In this document: one piece after another, positions 1-8,344 of the stretch
Layout of the letters: every line of letters begins with the position of its first letter
Position numbering within the stretch: the first letter of the stretch is position 1
Assembly (NCBI GenBank): GCA_903870685.1
Contig: CAIQDX010000095.1
Location: forward strand, 1-64,000
DNA from: an uncultured Chitinophagaceae bacterium
Lineage (GTDB): Bacteria > Bacteroidota > Bacteroidia > Chitinophagales > Chitinophagaceae
Length of the DNA: 64,000 nucleotides
Direction of reading: 5' to 3'
The notes under the pieces: model-generated
What the model was told of the DNA's origin: nothing
What the model saw: the letters and a program-made list of their open reading frames with translations, nothing else
Databases searched by the model: none
Made by a program: the position numbers and the translations under genes

Positions 1-43
1 AATCCAAAGCAAAAATTTTTAGTGAACAATATTTGTATTATAA

Positions 44-66
44 AAGGCCGATTCTTTATCGGCCTT
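44..66 (-). terminator. Hairpin terminator downstream of ssb
   Basis: A perfect 9-bp stem (AAGGCCGAT / ATCGGCCTT) closes a 5-nt loop, 39 bp past the ssb stop codon. The T-run after the stem on the minus strand is short and interrupted, so termination efficiency is uncertain, but no other structure lies between ssb and the window edge. Confidence 0.6.
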
Positions 67-105
67 CAATATACTTTGCAAAAATATCTTTTTTATTCAA
101 CTTTA

Positions 106-534
106 TCAGAAAGGTAAACTTTCGCCCGGATCAACGATTGGTGGCACATCATCGCCAAAGCCTTCAATCGGATCAGTTGTACCATGGGCGCCATGTCCAT
201 CACCTCGTTTTTCTAACATAATTAAATTATCCCCAACTACTTCGGTCGCAAATTTTTTATTGCCTTCTTTATCTTCCCAACTGCGTGTACGCAATCTTCC
301 TTCCACATAAATCAAACTTCCTTTATGCAAATATTTCTGAGCCAATTCTGCGAGTCCGCGCCATAAAACAACTGTGTGCCATTCGGTTTGCGAAATTAAT
401 TTTCCGGTACGATCCTTATACGTTTCGGTTGTTGCCAACGGAAATTTTGCCACACCAATATTGCCTTCCAAAAAATCAATATGCGGGTCTTTTCCCAAAT
501 TACCAATAAGCATAACTCTGTTAACGCCTCTCAT
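106..534 (-). CDS. ssb: Single-stranded DNA-binding protein
   Basis: This gene encodes a 142-residue single-stranded DNA-binding protein used in replication, repair and recombination. The OB-fold starts right at the N-terminus (VMLIGNLGKDP) and includes the typical WHTVVLW and YVEGRLRTRSW strands. A short flexible linker follows, ending in the acidic tip DPGESLPF, the kind of tail through which SSB recruits partner proteins. I start it at the ATG at 534. The open frame extends nine codons further to a TTG at 561, but the ATG gives MRGVNRVMLIGN, which matches how SSBs of this phylum usually begin. It is transcribed away from the arsenic operon and separated from it by a terminator and a REP-like repeat. 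The length is normal for an SSB and the identification is secure. Confidence 0.95.
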   Translation of the reverse strand: MRGVNRVMLIGNLGKDPHIDFLEGNIGVAKFPLATTETYKDRTGKLISQTEWHTVVLWRGLAELAQKYLHKGSLIYVEGRLRTRSWEDKEGNKKFATEVVGDNLIMLEKRGDGHGAHGTTDPIEGFGDDVPPIVDPGESLPF

Positions 535-652
535 ACTTGAAGATTTTAGTTCATCTGTCAAAATAGATAATCTTAAAGTTAGCTTTTTTTATAAAAAAAA
601 CGAATTAATAAAATAATTTTTGGGACAAGCATCAGAATCACTATGAAGCTGC

Positions 653-674
653 GGTTGCGTCGCACTCTTCAACA
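653..674 (+). repeat. REP-like repeat, single arm (TTGAAG variant)
   Basis: The core TTGCGTCGCAC is followed by TCTTCAACA. It contains the 9-bp palindrome TGCGTCGCA and is one of seven intergenic loci of the same family in this window. It lies between ssb and the arsenic operon terminator. Confidence 0.75.
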
Positions 675-724
675 TGATTAACTTTTCTGAGCTTTTTTTT
701 ACCACATAGTAATATAGTTAAAGA

Positions 725-756
725 AAAGAGCACATAGTTTTTTCTATGTGCTCTTT
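725..756 (-). terminator. Terminator of the arsenic operon inside a nested inverted repeat
   Basis: A 13-bp perfect stem (725-737 with 744-756) closes a loop of six T on the plus strand, 21 bp past the arsC stop. A second pair of arms, 703-716 and 763-776, surrounds it with 13 of 14 bases complementary, so the whole 74-bp unit can fold as a double hairpin. On the minus strand the inner stem is followed by TCTTTAAC. It most probably ends transcription of the ars operon. Confidence 0.8.
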
Positions 757-777
757 ATATTCTATGTTACTATGTGT

Positions 778-1182
778 TTAAACCGCAGCACCCAATTCTT
801 TCAACAGCGCTTTTATTTTTTCACCAATGAAATCTCTCACTTCATTAAATTCTTTTGGTTCCATATGTTTTGGATCGGGAATTTGCCAATCAATAAATTC
901 TTTTGCCGGCATCCACGGACAAGCATCGCCGCAACCCATTGTTACCACTGCATCAAACGGTGCAAAGGGTTTTACTTCATCTAAAGATTTACTGTCGTGT
1001 TTACTTAGATCATATCCCAATTCTTTCATCGCAGCAATCGCTTTTGGATTTACAATGCCGCTTGGTTTGCTTCCTGCGCTGTACGCTTCAATAGTATCTC
1101 CGCCATACATTTTTGCAAATGCCTGGCTCATTTGCGAACGATTAGAATTTTCGATACAAACAAAAAGAAGTTTCTTTTTCAT
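778..1182 (-). CDS. arsC: Thioredoxin-coupled arsenate reductase (LMW-PTP fold)
   Basis: This is a 134-residue cytoplasmic enzyme that reduces arsenate to arsenite. The N-terminal P-loop is C9-IENSN-R15, the CX5R motif of low-molecular-weight phosphatases. C84 and C88 in MGCGDACPW supply the cysteine pair through which thioredoxin-linked ArsC enzymes relay electrons, and IPDP holds the general-acid aspartate. The spacing C9/C84/C88 resembles the Staphylococcus pI258 enzyme, which separates it from the glutaredoxin-dependent ArsC family. It is the last gene of the ars operon, 17 bp beyond the DUF2911 gene, and is followed by a strong hairpin terminator. A decayed copy of its 5' end sits upstream at 1792-1836. 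A plain tyrosine phosphatase role is the alternative, but the operon context makes arsenate reduction much more likely. Confidence 0.93.
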   Translation of the reverse strand: MKKKLLFVCIENSNRSQMSQAFAKMYGGDTIEAYSAGSKPSGIVNPKAIAAMKELGYDLSKHDSKSLDEVKPFAPFDAVVTMGCGDACPWMPAKEFIDWQIPDPKHMEPKEFNEVRDFIGEKIKALLKELGAAV

Positions 1183-1199
1183 TATTACTGGTTATAATT

Positions 1200-1739
1200 T
1201 TATTTCATTAAAAGAGTAATATCCAATTTCTCCCAACTTAAAACTATCCCCTTTTCATTTATTGAATAAATTAATCTCTCATTAAAGCTTTTAGATTTTT
1301 TAGTACTTCCAAGACCACGCAAAACAATTTTTTCAAAATCAAGTGTTGAAGTTCCATCATGATTCATTCCTGACTGCCCGGTTTGTGAACTAAAAATTAT
1401 ACTCCAACTTTCTTCTTCGGGTATCATATATATGCTATACTTACCGGCTTTTAAAAGATTGCCATCTATCTTTACATCTTTATCAAATTCAATTTGCGTT
1501 GCATTATTTGCACCTGCTCTCCAAACTTTATGATATGGAACTAATTCACCCCAAATTTTTCTGTCTCGAACAGATGGACTTGAGTAAATAATTTTAATAG
1601 TAGCACCACTTTTTAAAATGCCTTTAGCGCTATCAAGCGGGCTTAATGGTGGTTTATTGTCTTGCGAGAATGTGAGGTTGACTAATAATAACATTACAAT
1701 TCCCAAAACAACTTTTTTGAATGATTTTAATTTAAGCAT
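1200..1739 (-). CDS. DUF2911 domain protein, exported
   Basis: This 179-residue protein begins with a clear signal peptide (hydrophobic VLGIVMLLLVNLTFS, cleavage near SQ at about residue 26). The mature part matches the DUF2911 family: IIYSSPSVRDRKIWGELVP, VWRAGANNATQIEF and KAGKYSIYMIP are its hallmark strings. The function of DUF2911 is not established. The protein is predicted to be periplasmic or cell-surface. It lies between arsN and arsC, an unusual place, and the arsC remnant directly upstream suggests the gene entered the operon by an insertion or duplication event. A role in arsenic resistance cannot be inferred from sequence. Confidence 0.85.
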   Translation of the reverse strand: MLKLKSFKKVVLGIVMLLLVNLTFSQDNKPPLSPLDSAKGILKSGATIKIIYSSPSVRDRKIWGELVPYHKVWRAGANNATQIEFDKDVKIDGNLLKAGKYSIYMIPEEESWSIIFSSQTGQSGMNHDGTSTLDFEKIVLRGLGSTKKSKSFNERLIYSINEKGIVLSWEKLDITLLMK

Positions 1740-1791
1740 GTTTTTATGTTTTTGATTTTATTTAAGATTAAATTTTTTTTAAGCATATTTG

Positions 1792-1836
1792 TTAACTCGT
1801 CTGTAAGCAATTAGAATTTTCGATACAAATAAATTT
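1792..1836 (-). pseudogene. Decayed 5' fragment of arsC
   Basis: Directly after arsN the minus strand reads KFICIENSNCLQTS then a stop, recognisable as the P-loop region of ArsC (LFVCIENSNRSQMS). Positions 1810-1829 are identical to 1141-1160 inside the intact gene. In the next 16 bases every mismatch I count is a transition. The catalytic arginine codon has become cysteine, there is no start codon, and the frame stops after the P-loop. It sits where arsC would be expected in an arsR-arsM-arsN-arsC order. Confidence 0.75.
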
Positions 1837-1854
1837 CGTTTTCGCCTTTAATTT

Positions 1855-2343
1855 TTATAATCCAATTTTTTTACTTCTTCTTTCTAATAATAAAGTATCA
1901 CGCCACACATTATTCATCTTGCCAATTTTTTCTCTATTACCGATTATTCTAAAACCGCATGCTTCATGAATTTTTATGCTTGCAATATTCTCGGGAAAGA
2001 TCCCTGCCTGCAATGTCCAGAAATTATTTTTTTCGCTTTCATCAATTAACGATTGCAATAATAATTTACCAATACCTTTTCCTCTTGCATTTGCAGAAAC
2101 ATAAACGCTTACTTCGCCAACACCTGCATAAACACAACGACCACTAACAGCAGTAATGCCTGCCCATCCTGATATTTCATCATCTTCAATGGCAACCAAC
2201 CTCGAATTTTCAACATGGGATTCATCCCACTCTTTCCAGGATGGTGCGGTAGTTTGAAAAGTAGCATTGCCGGTTGCAATACCTTCTTCATAAATTTTTT
2301 TTACTGCTTCCCAATGTTGTGGAAGCATTGGTTTTATTTCCAT
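1855..2343 (-). CDS. arsN: GNAT acetyltransferase of the ArsN / phosphinothricin type
   Basis: This is a 162-residue GNAT-fold N-acetyltransferase. The string VYAGVGEVSVYVSANARGKG with the acetyl-CoA loop RGKGIGKLLL is typical of phosphinothricin/arsinothricin acetyltransferases, which detoxify organoarsenical or phosphinate antibiotics by acetylating their amino group. I start at the ATG at 2343, ten bases past the arsM stop. A longer frame reaching 2415 would overlap arsM by 62 bp and adds a non-conserved stretch. Its place between arsM and arsC, as in many ars operons, supports ArsN over a generic acetyltransferase, but the substrate is inferred. Confidence 0.85.
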   Translation of the reverse strand: MEIKPMLPQHWEAVKKIYEEGIATGNATFQTTAPSWKEWDESHVENSRLVAIEDDEISGWAGITAVSGRCVYAGVGEVSVYVSANARGKGIGKLLLQSLIDESEKNNFWTLQAGIFPENIASIKIHEACGFRIIGNREKIGKMNNVWRDTLLLERRSKKIGL

Positions 2344-2353
2344 ATAATATTTT

Positions 2354-3205
2354 TTAACAACATCCGCTGCCAGGTGTACAACAAGATGATTTTTCTTCAC
2401 TCGGTTTTTCAGCATAAACAGTAATGCTATAAATACCCAAATTACTATTTCGTAAAGTTTCTATTTCTGCCTTGCTGATATAATTAATTAAAATATCATC
2501 CGGCACCATTATATTTTTTTCTTTTTGAATGGTAATGTTTTTAAATCCGGTTGCTTCAATTAATTCTAAATAAACTTGTTTTTGAATAGCTCCGGAAACA
2601 CAGCCTGCATACATTTCCGCAGCTTGTTTTAATTGAGTTGGCAATTCCCCTTCCAACACAATATCAGAGATGCTAAAATGCCCGCCGGGTTTTAAAACAC
2701 GGTATACTTCTTTTAATACATTGTACTTATTTGGCACCAGATTTAAAACACAATTACTAACCACAACATCGGCAACATTAGCAGTAACGGGCATTTGCTC
2801 AATATCGCCAAAACGAAATTCAACATTATTGTATCCCAATTTTTCTGCATTAGCTCTTGCTTTCGCAACCATTTGTTCTGTAAAATCAATACCAATTATT
2901 TTTCCGCTTTCGCCTGTTAAAGCTCTTGCAACAAAGCAATCGTTACCTGCACCACTGCCCAGATCAATTACGGTATTTCCTTTTTTTATTTTAGCAAATT
3001 CGGTTGGTAAGCCGCAGCCTAAACCTAAATCAGCGTCAGGATTATATCCTTTTAAATCTGAGTATTCATCACTCATTATATTATACACTTCGGCTGAACA
3101 ACCGCCTGCACCACAGCAAGAAGATTGATTAACTGTTTTATCCTGCGCAGCAATTTCGCCGTATTTCTGTTTTACTAATTCTTTTAATTCTGTTTCTGTT
3201 TTCAT
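2354..3205 (-). CDS. arsM: Arsenite S-adenosylmethionine methyltransferase
   Basis: This 283-residue enzyme methylates trivalent arsenic with S-adenosylmethionine, giving methylated and eventually volatile arsenicals. The SAM site is VIDLGSGAGNDC (residues 79-90), followed by GIDFTEQM. Cysteines C36, C64, C152 and C202 keep the spacing known from studied ArsM proteins (28 residues within the first pair, 50 within the last). Extra cysteines occur as C30-C31 and as a CC-rich tail (SSCCTPGSGCC), likely to bind As(III). It is the first enzyme gene after arsR, 20 bp downstream, and arsN follows 10 bp after its stop. Identification is firm. Confidence 0.95.
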   Translation of the reverse strand: MKTETELKELVKQKYGEIAAQDKTVNQSSCCGAGGCSAEVYNIMSDEYSDLKGYNPDADLGLGCGLPTEFAKIKKGNTVIDLGSGAGNDCFVARALTGESGKIIGIDFTEQMVAKARANAEKLGYNNVEFRFGDIEQMPVTANVADVVVSNCVLNLVPNKYNVLKEVYRVLKPGGHFSISDIVLEGELPTQLKQAAEMYAGCVSGAIQKQVYLELIEATGFKNITIQKEKNIMVPDDILINYISKAEIETLRNSNLGIYSITVYAEKPSEEKSSCCTPGSGCC

Positions 3206-3225
3206 GTTTATTGATTTAAAGATTA

Positions 3226-3594
3226 TTAAAAATTTATTTTACTTTCTTTTAGAGGTTTGGGTTCACAACATTTATTATTTTGTTGTTTCAGTTTTGTAAA
3301 AAGTGCAGCAAATTCTGCATTGATCTTTTCAAATACTTTCCAGTTAATGCAATAACAACTGCGCGGGCCATCAACCGATCCGCTGATTAGTCCGGCTTCT
3401 TTTAATTCTTTTAAATGTTGCGAGATGGTAGATTGTGCCAGTGGCAACACTTCAACAATTTCTCCGCAAATGCATTCGTTGTGCTGTGCCAATACTTTTA
3501 ATATGGCAATGCGTGCAGGATGCGACATGGCTTTTGCGAATGTTGCCAGTTCTTGTTCTTTTTTACTGAATTCTTCTTTTTTATGTTCTGCCAT
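3226..3594 (-). CDS. arsR: ArsR-family arsenic-responsive repressor
   Basis: This is a 122-residue winged-helix repressor. The recognition helix region reads [20 protein letters not shown], and [14 protein letters not shown] is the family's first helix pair. The metal-sensing motif is C41-I-C43 (ECICGEI), and additional cysteines are C80, C82, C109 and C110, which could complete an As(III) site. The start chosen is the ATG at 3594. The open frame continues to 3741, but those 49 extra codons would run through the operator palindromes and have no family match. It leads the operon and presumably represses its own promoter through the two palindromes just upstream. Confidence 0.93.
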   Translation of the reverse strand: MAEHKKEEFSKKEQELATFAKAMSHPARIAILKVLAQHNECICGEIVEVLPLAQSTISQHLKELKEAGLISGSVDGPRSCYCINWKVFEKINAEFAALFTKLKQQNNKCCEPKPLKESKINF

Positions 3595-3598
3595 TTTG

Positions 3599-3665
3599 TT
3601 AATCGTATTTGTACGATAAAGCAAAGTAAGGAAGAAAATTTCATTTATCGTATTTTTACGATAAA
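3599..3665. promoter_or_regulatory. Two ArsR-type operator palindromes upstream of arsR
   Basis: Two copies of ATCGTA-N4-TACGAT occur at 3602-3617 and 3647-3662. The second extends to a perfect 22-bp palindrome (3644-3665). The centres are 45 bp apart, on nearly the same face of the helix. They lie 8-71 bp upstream of the arsR start, the expected position for SmtB/ArsR operators. The assignment is inferred from position and symmetry. Confidence 0.8.
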
Positions 3666-3774
3666 TATTTTTTAACAATAAGGGAATCTGTTTCTCGATG
3701 AGGTCAGTAGAAAAGTATAAAATACTTTTATTTCTAAACAAATGGTCGTTTTATGAGACCAAGAATAAATCAGG

Positions 3775-4620
3775 CTATTTCGAAGTCGTAGATAATTCCC
3801 CATACCAATATGCAGCAGTAACTCCGCCATCCATTAAAAAATCGCTTCCAGTAATGAATGCTCCATCTGGTCCCATCAACAAAGCGCCAACATTCCCTAC
3901 TTCATCAGGAGTACCAGCTCGACCCACAGCAGAGATCTCAATCATTCTGCGATATCCATCACCTCGTGGCCCTGATAATTCATCTTTTGCAAGTGGTGTA
4001 ATAATAATCCCCGGACTAATTGTATTAATACGAGCACCACGTTTACCCCATCTTACTGCCTCTGCCATAACTCTTAAAGAATTTCCTCTTTTAGATAATT
4101 GATATGCATGCAATGAATCCTTCACATTAACAATTTGAAGTAAAGGAAGCGACAATAGTTCTTCAGTTGGAGTGGTCGCAAGTTCTTTATCTTGTTCTGG
4201 TGTTAATGCTGGTAAACGATGCCCCGATTGTGAAGCAATTACAACTCCAGAACCTCCTTTAGCAATTACATTTCCAAATTCCTCTAATATAAGTGCAGTG
4301 CCGTATAAATCCACTTTAAGAATAGTAGATGGTGATGCTTGCGAAGGAGAAACACCAGCAGCATGTATTAGTCCGATTATATTCCCCATTGCGGTAGCAG
4401 TTTTAATGAGAGATTGAACGGATTCTCTTGATGAAACATCAACGATAGTTGTACTTACTTCAAAACCAGCTTCGCTAAGTACTTTTGCCGCAGTAATGCT
4501 ATTTTCTTGGCGAAGGTCAGCTAAGAGTATTTGCTTTCCGATACCCACACGTCGAGCAATTGCTTGCCCAATTGAACCTGCTCCGATAACAACTATTACA
4601 TCTACAGAATTATGTTTCAT
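3775..4620 (-). CDS. Short-chain dehydrogenase/reductase
   Basis: This 281-residue enzyme is a classical SDR. The N-terminal Rossmann motif is VIGAGSIGQAIA, the active-site pair is in AYQLSKRGN (YxxxK), and INTISPG is the usual strand after the active site. LMDGGVTAAYWYG forms the C-terminal cap. The glycine motif reads GAGSIG rather than TGxxxGIG, which is slightly atypical. It is probably an NAD(P)-dependent alcohol or carbonyl oxidoreductase, and the substrate cannot be read from sequence. It follows the aldo/keto reductase gene by 6 bp, so the two are almost certainly co-transcribed and may act on related carbonyl compounds. Confidence 0.88.
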   Translation of the reverse strand: MKHNSVDVIVVIGAGSIGQAIARRVGIGKQILLADLRQENSITAAKVLSEAGFEVSTTIVDVSSRESVQSLIKTATAMGNIIGLIHAAGVSPSQASPSTILKVDLYGTALILEEFGNVIAKGGSGVVIASQSGHRLPALTPEQDKELATTPTEELLSLPLLQIVNVKDSLHAYQLSKRGNSLRVMAEAVRWGKRGARINTISPGIIITPLAKDELSGPRGDGYRRMIEISAVGRAGTPDEVGNVGALLMGPDGAFITGSDFLMDGGVTAAYWYGELSTTSK

Positions 4621-4626
4621 AAAATA

Positions 4627-5742
<1,116 letters not shown>

Positions 5743-5774
5743 ATGATTACTATTTTGTTTTTAATAATAATTTT

Positions 5775-6209
5775 TTATTGCTGCAAAACACTTGCGTGCA
5801 TTCCAAGTATTTTCCAATTATCTTCTGAATTATATCTGCTAAATACCTCTAAATAGGAAAGAATAAGTGTTACCTTATTACCAGATACAGTTACATCAAA
5901 TTTCCCTTTTCCAATAACAGTGGCAGTATTATTGGATACAGTTGCAGCATTTGTTTCAACATCAATCCTGTTATGTAAAAAATTACCGCTTTTTAATCTG
6001 TTGATATATTGTTTTTTTGTTTGGCTTTCTCCGCTGCTGCCAACTACTATAAATTTTTCATCAAATATTTTTTCGAGAGAATCTATTTTATTCTCTACTT
6101 CCCATTTAAATATCTGATTGGATAATTTGAGAATATCAGTTTCGGTTGAGCTTTGTCCATATCCGTTTAATACTAATATAAATGCGATGATTGAGAAAAT
6201 ACTTTTCAT
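5775..6209 (-). CDS. Exported NTF2-like (DUF4440-type) protein
   Basis: This small 144-residue protein has a signal peptide (MKSIFSIIAFILVLNGYGQ) and one NTF2-like α+β domain. The pattern of a long N-terminal helix (ILKLSNQIFKWEVENKIDSL), the strand FIVVGSSG and a final strand pair ending WKILGMHASV is typical of DUF4440/SnoaL-like proteins. Such domains can be enzymes or ligand-binding scaffolds, and no catalytic residue set is evident here. It lies 32 bp upstream of the exported aldo/keto reductase, so both may work in the same compartment. Its specific role is unknown. Confidence 0.8.
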   Translation of the reverse strand: MKSIFSIIAFILVLNGYGQSSTETDILKLSNQIFKWEVENKIDSLEKIFDEKFIVVGSSGESQTKKQYINRLKSGNFLHNRIDVETNAATVSNNTATVIGKGKFDVTVSGNKVTLILSYLEVFSRYNSEDNWKILGMHASVLQQ

Positions 6210-6296
6210 TATTATTTATTGTGTATAAATGATAATGTAAAATTCAATCATCAACCACATTTAAAATAACGAAAACCAAACAATGAATTACGCAAA

Positions 6297-7196
6297 TCAA
6301 ACATTCCTAAACTTGAGCGGACTTATGTTTACATGCTTTTTAAAGAAATTATTGAAATGAGTTACTTCGGTAAATCCTAATGCATACGCAATTTCAGAAA
6401 CTGACCATGCACTATGTTTCAATAAAATCTTTGCTTCTTGTAAAAAACGCTCTGCTATTAGCTGAGAAGTAGTTTTCTCTGTGGTTTCTTTTATTGCTCT
6501 GTTCAAATGATTTACATGCACATTTAATTGATTAGCATAATCAGATGCAGAACGAAGATTTATTTTTTGATGATTATCATCAATGGGGAATTGGCGTTCT
6601 AATAACTCTAAAAAAAGAGTTGAAATCCTTTGAGAAGCATGAATAGCTTTCTTGTCAAATATTGCTGATGTTTCCATTTTCAATGCAAAATGGATTAACT
6701 CAAAAACCTGACTTCTTAATACATCATATTTATGTGCATAATCTGAATTGATTTCATCAAACATACGGTCATAAATGATTTGTAATTTACTTACCTGTTC
6801 ATCAGTCAATTCAAATATATGATTGCCATTAGGCTGAAATACGGTATATTGATTTAAGTTTCCATATTGATGGAAAAAGTGCTGATTAAAAATACAATAT
6901 GCGCCCTTGCGTATATTATCCAAATGTTCCCATTTATAAGGAATTTGCGGATTGGAAAAAGATAAAGCCTGTTTCTTTACTTCAACAACTTTATCTGCAT
7001 AATGTACTTGACTGTTTCCAACAACAAGCATTATTTTAAAATAATCACGCCGTTTATATGGTATGGAAGTAGCATTGTTTCCAACAAGTGGCTCCAGTTT
7101 AAATATATTAAAATGCCCAATTTCATTTTTGAGATTATCAGGCATCCAATCAAATTTTCTTTTATAAAACTCTTCTATCGTCTCAACCTTGTTCAT
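6297..7196 (-). CDS. AraC-family transcriptional regulator
   Basis: This 299-residue protein has an N-terminal cupin-like sensing domain and a C-terminal pair of helix-turn-helix motifs. The second motif is clear: SVSEIAYALGFTEVTHFNNF followed by FKKHVNISPLKFR, the AraC signature. It is oriented with and precedes the NTF2-like, aldo/keto reductase and SDR genes (88 bp to the first), so it is the probable local regulator, although direct control is inferred. Genes of this kind in Bacteroidota often sit beside oxidoreductases. The inducer cannot be predicted. Confidence 0.9.
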   Translation of the reverse strand: MNKVETIEEFYKRKFDWMPDNLKNEIGHFNIFKLEPLVGNNATSIPYKRRDYFKIMLVVGNSQVHYADKVVEVKKQALSFSNPQIPYKWEHLDNIRKGAYCIFNQHFFHQYGNLNQYTVFQPNGNHIFELTDEQVSKLQIIYDRMFDEINSDYAHKYDVLRSQVFELIHFALKMETSAIFDKKAIHASQRISTLFLELLERQFPIDDNHQKINLRSASDYANQLNVHVNHLNRAIKETTEKTTSQLIAERFLQEAKILLKHSAWSVSEIAYALGFTEVTHFNNFFKKHVNISPLKFRNV

Positions 7197-7528
7197 AGTG
7201 GAAATTTACGAATTTCAAACAACAAAGAAATCGATATTCACTAAGGAAGAATAACGAAATTCAAATCATTCATTATCATTTTCAAACAATATCACCTTTG
7301 CATAATAAATCTCAGGCTTGGCAACTTTATAAACTAAAAGCTAAGGACTGTAACTATTGGTTGTTTTACATTTTCATAAAACGTTCTTTTTGTGAGACTC
7401 TTATTACATCAAATCAGTTTTCATCGAAATTACTTCTGTAAATGCAGCATACTCCCAAACAAACGTTTCATAAATCAAAGTCCCATTAACTCAGTATAGA
7501 ACGTTTTCCAGGAAATGTTTTAATAATA
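7197..7528. other. Non-coding stretch, nothing identified
   Basis: This is a 332-bp AT-rich intergenic region upstream of the AraC gene. I saw no convincing ORF, RNA gene or repeat family member. A hairpin at 7512-7540 (11-bp stem) overlaps the stop of the next gene but lacks a T-run on the minus strand. Confidence 0.5.
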
Positions 7529-8236
7529 CTAAAACATTTCTGCAAACAAAATACCGGCAGGCATCCATCGCAGATCCGTAACTGTTTTTGTGAGTTTATT
7601 TCTACAGGTTTCATATTCCAAAGCCATCATCAACAGCAGTAAAGACCCCGTGTTAATCGTTAGCGGAATATTTATTTCCTGTGCTGCTGTACTATTATTG
7701 ATGTAATCGACTGTTATGGAAATATGGTTGCTGTTATATACAGCAGGGTTTTTAAAATCAATAGTCGCGGCTGCTATTTTTAATGTGAATTTTTTTGTGT
7801 AAGCTGGTACAGTTATTTGTTGCTTTATATTATATGCAGGCAGTTGAATAGCGATACCTGTATCATTAACAACAGGTATCGGTATATTTATTTTAAAGCG
7901 TTCGGTCAGTTTACTTTTTTCATTAAACTCAAAACCTGCAATAAATGATAAAGCCGTGGTAGTAATAAAATCTTTATTACACAAACATGCATACACAGCT
8001 TTATTTAATTGATTGATCAAAACCCTGTTTGGTTTTAAAGGCAATACTGGCATTGCACACAATCGTATTGCTTTTGCTAATCTTGCTGCTTTGCCAAAAT
8101 TGTTTGCGCTGTTTAGCGTAGCCCTGCTCTGTTTTACCGTAGCAGGTTTAGTACGTATATAATAACCACCCTTTCGTTCATAAAATATCAAATTGGCTTT
8201 AGTACCTACAAATTTTATGTTTTGTTGCCTCCCCAT
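7529..8236 (-). CDS. Hypothetical protein, probable lineage-specific Bacteroidota family
   Basis: This 235-residue protein has no domain I recognise with certainty. The opening MGRQQNIKFVGTKANLIFY, followed by GGYYIRTK and a basic stretch (NNFGKAARLAKAIRL), recalls from memory a family of Bacteroidota hypothetical proteins that begin MARQ-x-I and share the FYxxxGGYxxR pattern. The C-terminal half alternates short hydrophobic β-like strands and may form a β-sandwich. There is no signal peptide and no predicted membrane span. The gene stands alone, with non-coding DNA on both sides. The coding pattern looks real but the function is unknown. Confidence 0.7.
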   Translation of the reverse strand: MGRQQNIKFVGTKANLIFYERKGGYYIRTKPATVKQSRATLNSANNFGKAARLAKAIRLCAMPVLPLKPNRVLINQLNKAVYACLCNKDFITTTALSFIAGFEFNEKSKLTERFKINIPIPVVNDTGIAIQLPAYNIKQQITVPAYTKKFTLKIAAATIDFKNPAVYNSNHISITVDYINNSTAAQEINIPLTINTGSLLLLMMALEYETCRNKLTKTVTDLRWMPAGILFAEMF

Positions 8237-8306
8237 TTAGCATTCTTTTCAACTATAAATATAATACAATTTATTCATGCTTTTTTATTCTCTGACTCGT
8301 ATTTTG

Positions 8307-8344
8307 TTCGTATCAAGTCCACTAATTAGTGGACTTGATACGAA
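8307..8344. repeat. Perfect 38-bp palindrome
   Basis: The left 19 bases (starting TTCGTATCAAGTCC) are the exact reverse complement of the right 19, with no spacer. The centre is TAATTA. No T-run follows on either strand, so a simple terminator is unlikely. Just to the left a CGTAT motif is repeated. It stands alone between the 235-residue hypothetical gene and the next plus-strand gene. Confidence 0.9.

Noticed and set aside
535-561. TTG start for ssb at 561
   Set aside because: The ATG at 534 gives the typical SSB N-terminus; the added nine residues do not match the family.
827-1219. 130-codon ORF opposite arsC
   Set aside because: Antisense shadow of a well-identified gene, with no domain pattern of its own.
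2670-3128. 152-codon ORF opposite arsM
   Set aside because: Antisense shadow; serine/proline-rich translation typical of reverse reading of a coding gene.
7512-7540. Hairpin overlapping the stop of the 235-residue gene as a terminator
   Set aside because: The stem is AT-rich and no T-run follows on the minus strand.
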